NCBI GenBank assembly: GCA_018818465.1
Contig: JAHIRU010000053.1
Coordinates: 1-15,483 of the forward strand
DNA length: 15,483 nucleotides
Direction: 5' to 3'
DNA from: Nanobdellota archaeon
GTDB lineage: Archaea; Aenigmatarchaeota; Aenigmatarchaeia; QMZP01
Both the position numbers and the translations under genes were made by a program. Of this stretch, positions 13,171-15,483 are shown in pieces. The stretch's first letter is position 1. Each line of letters begins with the position of its first letter. The notes beneath the pieces were generated by a model, which saw only the letters and a program-made list of their open reading frames with translations, had not been told where the DNA came from and did no database searches.

Positions 13171-13395
13171 ATGGCTAGAAAGAAAAAGAAAGTTGATAAG
13201 TCGATAGGGAAACCGTCAAAGAAACGACCGACAACTAAAAAATCTGTCGTAAAGGTTGAAATCGGTCAGAACCCGGATCAAAACGTTGTACAGAACCCTG
13301 CTCGCGTTCCCCCTCATAAAAAGAAGGGGAATAAACCAAATTGTCAACGAAATCAAATTCTCAAACTCCAAAACAGGCGCGGTCAGAACAGATAG
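13171..13395 (+). CDS. Basic small protein (74 aa)
   Basis: A 74-residue Lys/Arg/Asn/Gln-rich protein (MARKKKKVDKSIGKPSKKRP at the start, VPPHKKKGNKPNC later) with probable nucleic-acid affinity. Its ribosome site AAGGAGGTGA (13156-13165) is a full match to the 16S rRNA tail, the strongest in the window. An in-frame GTG at 13162 lies inside that site, so the ATG at 13171 is preferred. A hairpin with arms TTCCCC/GGGGAA sits inside the coding region, and the stop codon lies in the loop of a 7-bp stem-loop. The last gene before the terminators. The low-complexity second half leaves room for a frame error. Confidence 0.5.
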   Translation: MARKKKKVDKSIGKPSKKRPTTKKSVVKVEIGQNPDQNVVQNPARVPPHKKKGNKPNCQRNQILKLQNRRGQNR

Positions 13396-13402
13396 TGTTC
13401 TG
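13384..13402 (+). terminator. Stem-loop enclosing the stop codon
   Basis: CAGAACA (13384-13390), loop GATAG holding the TAG stop of the preceding gene, then TGTTCTG (13396-13402) followed by TTT. Perfect 7-bp arms. May assist termination or protect the mRNA end. Confidence 0.5.
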
Positions 13403-13426
13403 TTTCCAGTAATTAATAATTTTAAA

Positions 13427-13450
13427 GTTGGTCATTTGATCAGCTTTTTT
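13427..13450 (+). terminator. Intrinsic-type terminator of the small-protein operon
   Basis: GTTGGTCA pairs with TGATCAGC (eight pairs including two G-U), immediately followed by TTTTTTCTTC. Classic stem-plus-U-tail form, placed between the basic protein gene and the cold-shock gene. Confidence 0.7.
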
Positions 13451-13492
13451 CTTCTCATATGTCAATTTGTAGGGATAAACAAGAAGAAAAAA

Positions 13493-13531
13493 GATTTATA
13501 AACCCTCATAAGAAGAATTTAAGAACGGAGG
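13493..13531 (+). promoter_or_regulatory. Archaeal TATA box and Shine-Dalgarno site of the cold-shock gene
   Basis: GATTTATAAACC at 13493-13504 is a strong archaeal TATA box. Initiation about 25 nt downstream leaves a leader of about 17 nt containing GGAGG at 13527-13531, which selects the ATG at 13540 over upstream in-frame codons. Confidence 0.6.
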
Positions 13532-13539
13532 TATTGCAC

Positions 13540-13734
13540 ATGACAGAAGGAATTGTAAAGTTTTTCAATGAAGAGAAAAATTTCGGCTTTATTACAGGTG
13601 AAGACGGCAAAGATTACTTTGTTCACTCCAGTGGATTAAAAGAAGGCGTAACAATCACAGAAGGAGATAAAGTTTCTTTCAAAATAGTCGAAGGCGAGAA
13701 AGGGAAAAAAGCTGAAGAAGTTGAAAAGTTGTAA
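13540..13734 (+). CDS. csp: CspA-family cold-shock protein
   Basis: A 64-residue single cold-shock domain, an OB-fold that binds single-stranded RNA and DNA and melts RNA structure. Residues 3-9 give GIVKFFN, the usual Trp of VKWFN replaced by Phe; RNP1 is KNFGFIT (13-19) and RNP2 is DYFVHSS (25-31). Full family length. CspA-type proteins are abundant in bacteria but patchy in archaea, so this is a likely transferred gene that now has an archaeal TATA box. It sits directly between the small-protein operon and the sigma gene, and a long T tract at 13791-13809 ends its transcript. Confidence 0.92.
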   Translation: MTEGIVKFFNEEKNFGFITGEDGKDYFVHSSGLKEGVTITEGDKVSFKIVEGEKGKKAEEVEKL

Positions 13735-13739
13735 GAGAA

Positions 13740-13768
13740 TTGACAAATTTATTAGATTGTAGTAAATT
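13740..13768 (+). promoter_or_regulatory. Bacterial-style -35/-10 candidate upstream of the sigma gene
   Basis: A perfect TTGACA (13740-13745), a 17-bp spacer and TAAATT (13763-13768, four of six to TATAAT). Optimal spacing, but in AT-rich DNA this can arise by chance, and a T tract lies between it and the gene. Confidence 0.25.
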
Positions 13769-13790
13769 GTTTGTAGAGTATGGTAAAAAA

Positions 13791-13809
13791 TTTCTTTTTT
13801 TATTTTATT
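13791..13809 (+). terminator. Oligo-T terminator after the cold-shock gene
   Basis: A tract of 15 T in 19 bases with no stem, the usual archaeal termination signal, separating csp from the sigma promoter. Confidence 0.45.
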
Positions 13810-13856
13810 CTGTTAGACGTGAGTACAGGGAAGGTTTTTAAGGATTTGAGAGAGGG

Positions 13857-13869
13857 CTTTTTAATTTTA
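13857..13869 (+). promoter_or_regulatory. Archaeal TATA box of the sigma-factor gene
   Basis: CTTTTTAATTTTA is centred about 26 nt before the ATG at 13888, predicting a leaderless mRNA. It decides the start: the upstream in-frame ATG at 13780 would place TATA-like sequence and low-complexity T tracts inside the protein. Confidence 0.6.
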
Positions 13870-13887
13870 TGTGCATATACGTTAAGT

Positions 13888-14769
13888 ATGAAAAAATATA
13901 AATTTTCTGAAAACGACCTGTTAGAAGATCATGTTAAAGCATATTTTCTTGAAATGAACAAATATCCTTTGCTGACTAAAGACGAAGAAAAATATTATTT
14001 CAATGCACTAAGATTAGATTCTTACAGCGAAAGGGAAAAGACTGATGCACGTGAAAAGATTATTAATTCAAACCTAAGATTGGTTGTTTCTATAGCAAAA
14101 AAATATAGAACAACAAATTTAGAATTTTTAGACCTGATACAGGAAGGCAACATGGGTTTGATGAAAGCTGTTGAAAGGTTTGATCTTGAAAGAGAGGTCA
14201 GATTTTCAACATATGCAACATATTGGATTAGACAACACATCAAGAGGATTATAAGCAATAAAGAAGACCTGATAAGAAAGTTTGCTTATTTGAAGGAATC
14301 GTTGGGGGATTATATTGATGTTTTCGAAAATATTTCGCAGTCTAAGGGCAAGGAACCAACAAACGATGAATTAATAGATGGTCTTATGAAAATCGGATTT
14401 TCTAAGTATAAGGCAGAAAGTGTAGTTGGAATTTATAATAGAAACGACGTGATATCACTAGATATGGAAATAAATGATGAAGAGACTACCCTTAAAGATG
14501 TTATTTCATATAAAGAAAAGAATCCTGAAGAATTATCTTTAGAAACGGACAGATCTGATTATGTTATCAAGATTCTTTCTGATAATGCAATAAGAGCAAG
14601 AGAAAGAATGGTAATTGAAAAAAGATTCGGTTTAAACGGAGAAGGGATAAAAACTCTTAAAGAAGTCGGCAAAGAATTTGGTGTCACGAGAAAGGATAAG
14701 ACAGATAGAAAAAAAAGCACTTGGAAAGTTAAGAAAAAACACAAGAAACGGTTATTGAATTCTCGTTGA
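13888..14769 (+). CDS. Sigma-70-family RNA polymerase sigma factor, region 4.2 out of frame
   Basis: A 293-residue protein in the sigma-70 family, which in bacteria directs RNA polymerase to promoters. Region 1.2: DLLEDHVKAYFLEMNKYPLL (10-29). Region 2: NLRLVVSIAKKYRT (62-75), FLDLIQEGNMGLMKAVERFD (80-99), FSTYATYWIRQHIKR (106-120). Region 3: GKEPTNDELIDGL (154-166) and TTLKDVI (200-206). Region 4.1: RERMVIEKRFGLNGEGIKTL and KEVGKEFGVTRK (238-269). After K269 (base 14694) the frame gives an unrelated Lys-rich tail, while bases 14696-14758 in another frame read IRQIEKKALGKLR and onward, the expected region 4.2. Two missing bases near 14690-14696 would explain it exactly and give about 290 residues. 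The RIPVH of region 3.0 is replaced by IRKFAY. Archaea normally use TBP and TFB, so presence here is notable. Sequencing error, decay or recoding are all possible for the frame break. Confidence 0.88.
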   Translation: MKKYKFSENDLLEDHVKAYFLEMNKYPLLTKDEEKYYFNALRLDSYSEREKTDAREKIINSNLRLVVSIAKKYRTTNLEFLDLIQEGNMGLMKAVERFDLEREVRFSTYATYWIRQHIKRIISNKEDLIRKFAYLKESLGDYIDVFENISQSKGKEPTNDELIDGLMKIGFSKYKAESVVGIYNRNDVISLDMEINDEETTLKDVISYKEKNPEELSLETDRSDYVIKILSDNAIRARERMVIEKRFGLNGEGIKTLKEVGKEFGVTRKDKTDRKKSTWKVKKKHKKRLLNSR

Positions 14770-14775
14770 GGGGAA

Positions 14776-14787
14776 GGTTTTTTAATT
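14776..14787 (+). promoter_or_regulatory. TATA box of the acetyltransferase gene
   Basis: GGTTTTTTAATT, within GGGGAAGGTTTTTTAATT, is about 25 nt before the ATG at 14807. It resembles GGGAAGGTTTTTAA near the sigma gene (13828-13841), so the two genes have look-alike promoters. Confidence 0.55.
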
Positions 14788-14806
14788 CTTAAAAGAAGAT
14801 TTCTAT

Positions 14807-15289
14807 ATGAAAGACATCAACATACGTTTGATGAAGAAAGGTGACTTACAACTTCTATCAGAAATCTATGTGGATGTATATACAAAATTTGATGTTGGAG
14901 AGAGATGGACAGTTAATACAGCGAAGAAAATGCTCACATACTTCTTTAAACAGCAACCTGATCTGTCATTTGTTGCTGAATACAGAGGAAAGATTGTTGG
15001 TGCCTTCATTGCAATTGTTAAACCATGGTGTGATGGAAACCATTTAACTGATGGAGAAGTATTTGTTCATCCAGATTATCAAAGGTTTGGAATAGGAAAG
15101 GAACTATCCAAAGTAATATACAAAACAGCAATAACAAATCATGATATCAAAGCCATCTCATTCGTTACTTTTAGAAAATTTGAATTCCCTCTTAAATGGT
15201 ACAAATCTCACGGTTTCAAAGAAAACGAAGACTCTATTATGATAACCGGAGACGCAAAAGATATATTAAGGAAATTGGAGAAAAAATGA
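14807..15289 (+). CDS. GNAT-family N-acetyltransferase
   Basis: A 160-residue GNAT enzyme, which transfers an acetyl group from acetyl-CoA to an amine. The acetyl-CoA binding motif A is clear: DGEVFVHPDYQRFGIGKELS (82-101), with Q92-R-F-G-I-G. Before it, SFVAEYRGKIVGAFIAIVKP is the usual strand pair; after it, PLKWYKSHGFKEN is the C-terminal motif B-like helix and turn. Full length for the family. The substrate is not readable. Leaderless by promoter position. The stop overlaps the next ATG as ATGA, so it is coupled to an unknown protein. Confidence 0.88.
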   Translation: MKDINIRLMKKGDLQLLSEIYVDVYTKFDVGERWTVNTAKKMLTYFFKQQPDLSFVAEYRGKIVGAFIAIVKPWCDGNHLTDGEVFVHPDYQRFGIGKELSKVIYKTAITNHDIKAISFVTFRKFEFPLKWYKSHGFKENEDSIMITGDAKDILRKLEKK

Positions 15290-15483
15290 CTTTCAAAGGC
15301 GTCATTATAGAAGAAAGTCTTGAAAACAAAAATGTACTCAAAAAAGTAAAAATACTCAAGACTGATGTTGAAAAGGTTACTGAAAAACATAACACTCCTT
15401 ATCTGAAGCAATGGACTTTACATACTATCGAAATTTCAGAAGGTCATGCTGATGAAATAGCAAAAAAAATAAGCAAATCATTA
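15286..15483 (+). CDS. Hypothetical protein coupled to the acetyltransferase (3' end missing)
   Basis: Begins at an ATG overlapping the acetyltransferase stop and stays open to the window end, giving 66 residues (MTFKGVIIEESLENKNVLK at the start, EKHNTPYLKQWTLHTIEISE later). Alternating strands and helices with no cysteines or membrane segments suggest a small soluble protein. The tight coupling points to a shared role with the acetyltransferase. Family not named. Confidence 0.65.
   Translation, partial: MTFKGVIIEESLENKNVLKKVKILKTDVEKVTEKHNTPYLKQWTLHTIEISEGHADEIAKKISKSL

Noticed and set aside
13307..13331. Programmed frameshift in the basic protein gene at the TTCCCC/GGGGAA hairpin
   Set aside because: The -1 frame meets a stop at once, the run is TAAAAAG rather than a true AAAAAAG slippery site, and the other frame gives no recognisable protein.
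13256..13501. 81-codon frame overlapping the basic protein, terminators and csp promoter
   Set aside because: It has no ribosome site, runs through an intrinsic terminator and a TATA box, and its translation is low complexity.
13780..13887. Longer N terminus for the sigma factor starting at ATG 13780
   Set aside because: The extra 36 residues are translated from a T tract and a promoter-like segment, have no family match, and the TATA box at 13857 fits the ATG at 13888.
12130..14770. Bacterial contaminant or chimeric contig explaining csp and sigma
   Set aside because: csp, sigma and the following acetyltransferase all have archaeal TATA boxes like the rest of the window. It cannot be excluded without reads, but is not favoured.
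1..15483. tRNA, rRNA and CRISPR arrays
   Set aside because: Scanning by eye found no tRNA T-loop with matching acceptor stems, no rRNA-like segment and no regularly spaced long repeats.

Overview
The window most likely comes from a DPANN-type archaeon with a small, AT-rich genome. Many genes have a TATA box about 25 nt before the start codon, as in leaderless archaeal mRNAs. The proteins also look archaeal: several surface proteins have one signal or anchor segment, beta-rich repeats and cysteine motifs of the CGDxxCDxDE kind, and there are small winged-helix regulators and a PurO-type IMP cyclohydrolase. No rRNA, tRNA or ribosomal protein gene is present, so the lineage is an inference.

Layout. 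1-2971: two surface proteins, the second a six-domain repeat protein with a regular cysteine pattern. 2973-4675: a small unknown protein, a membrane-tethered winged-helix regulator and a four-helix membrane protein. 4797-6629: the last two steps of purine synthesis (purO, then a stand-alone AICAR transformylase). 6632-7087: a DUF192 lipoprotein-like protein. 7402-9571: a probable mobile module of two coupled tyrosine recombinases, one carrying an N-terminal nuclease-fold domain, and two paralogous Cys-rich mini-proteins. 9609-10777: a winged-helix regulator, a repeat-rich possibly structured RNA region, a 39-residue zinc ribbon and an unknown protein. 10778-12128: a SemiSWEET transporter with two small membrane proteins, then a divergent Cys-rich surface protein.

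12130-14770 looks different. A structured leader precedes five tiny proteins, each behind a strong Shine-Dalgarno site. Two stem-loops follow, the second a textbook intrinsic terminator. Next come a CspA-type cold-shock protein and a sigma-70-family sigma factor. The cold-shock and sigma genes have archaeal TATA boxes, so the island appears resident in an archaeon rather than a bacterial contaminant. The sigma gene keeps regions 1.2 to 4.1 in one frame, but the region 4.2 DNA-binding helix is in another frame, as if two bases were missing. The window closes with a GNAT acetyltransferase coupled to an unknown gene cut by the window edge.

The most notable points are the sigma factor in an archaeal setting and its frame break, the nuclease-recombinase fusion, the SD-driven small-protein operon with its structured leader, and the repeat-rich RNA candidate upstream of the zinc ribbon.
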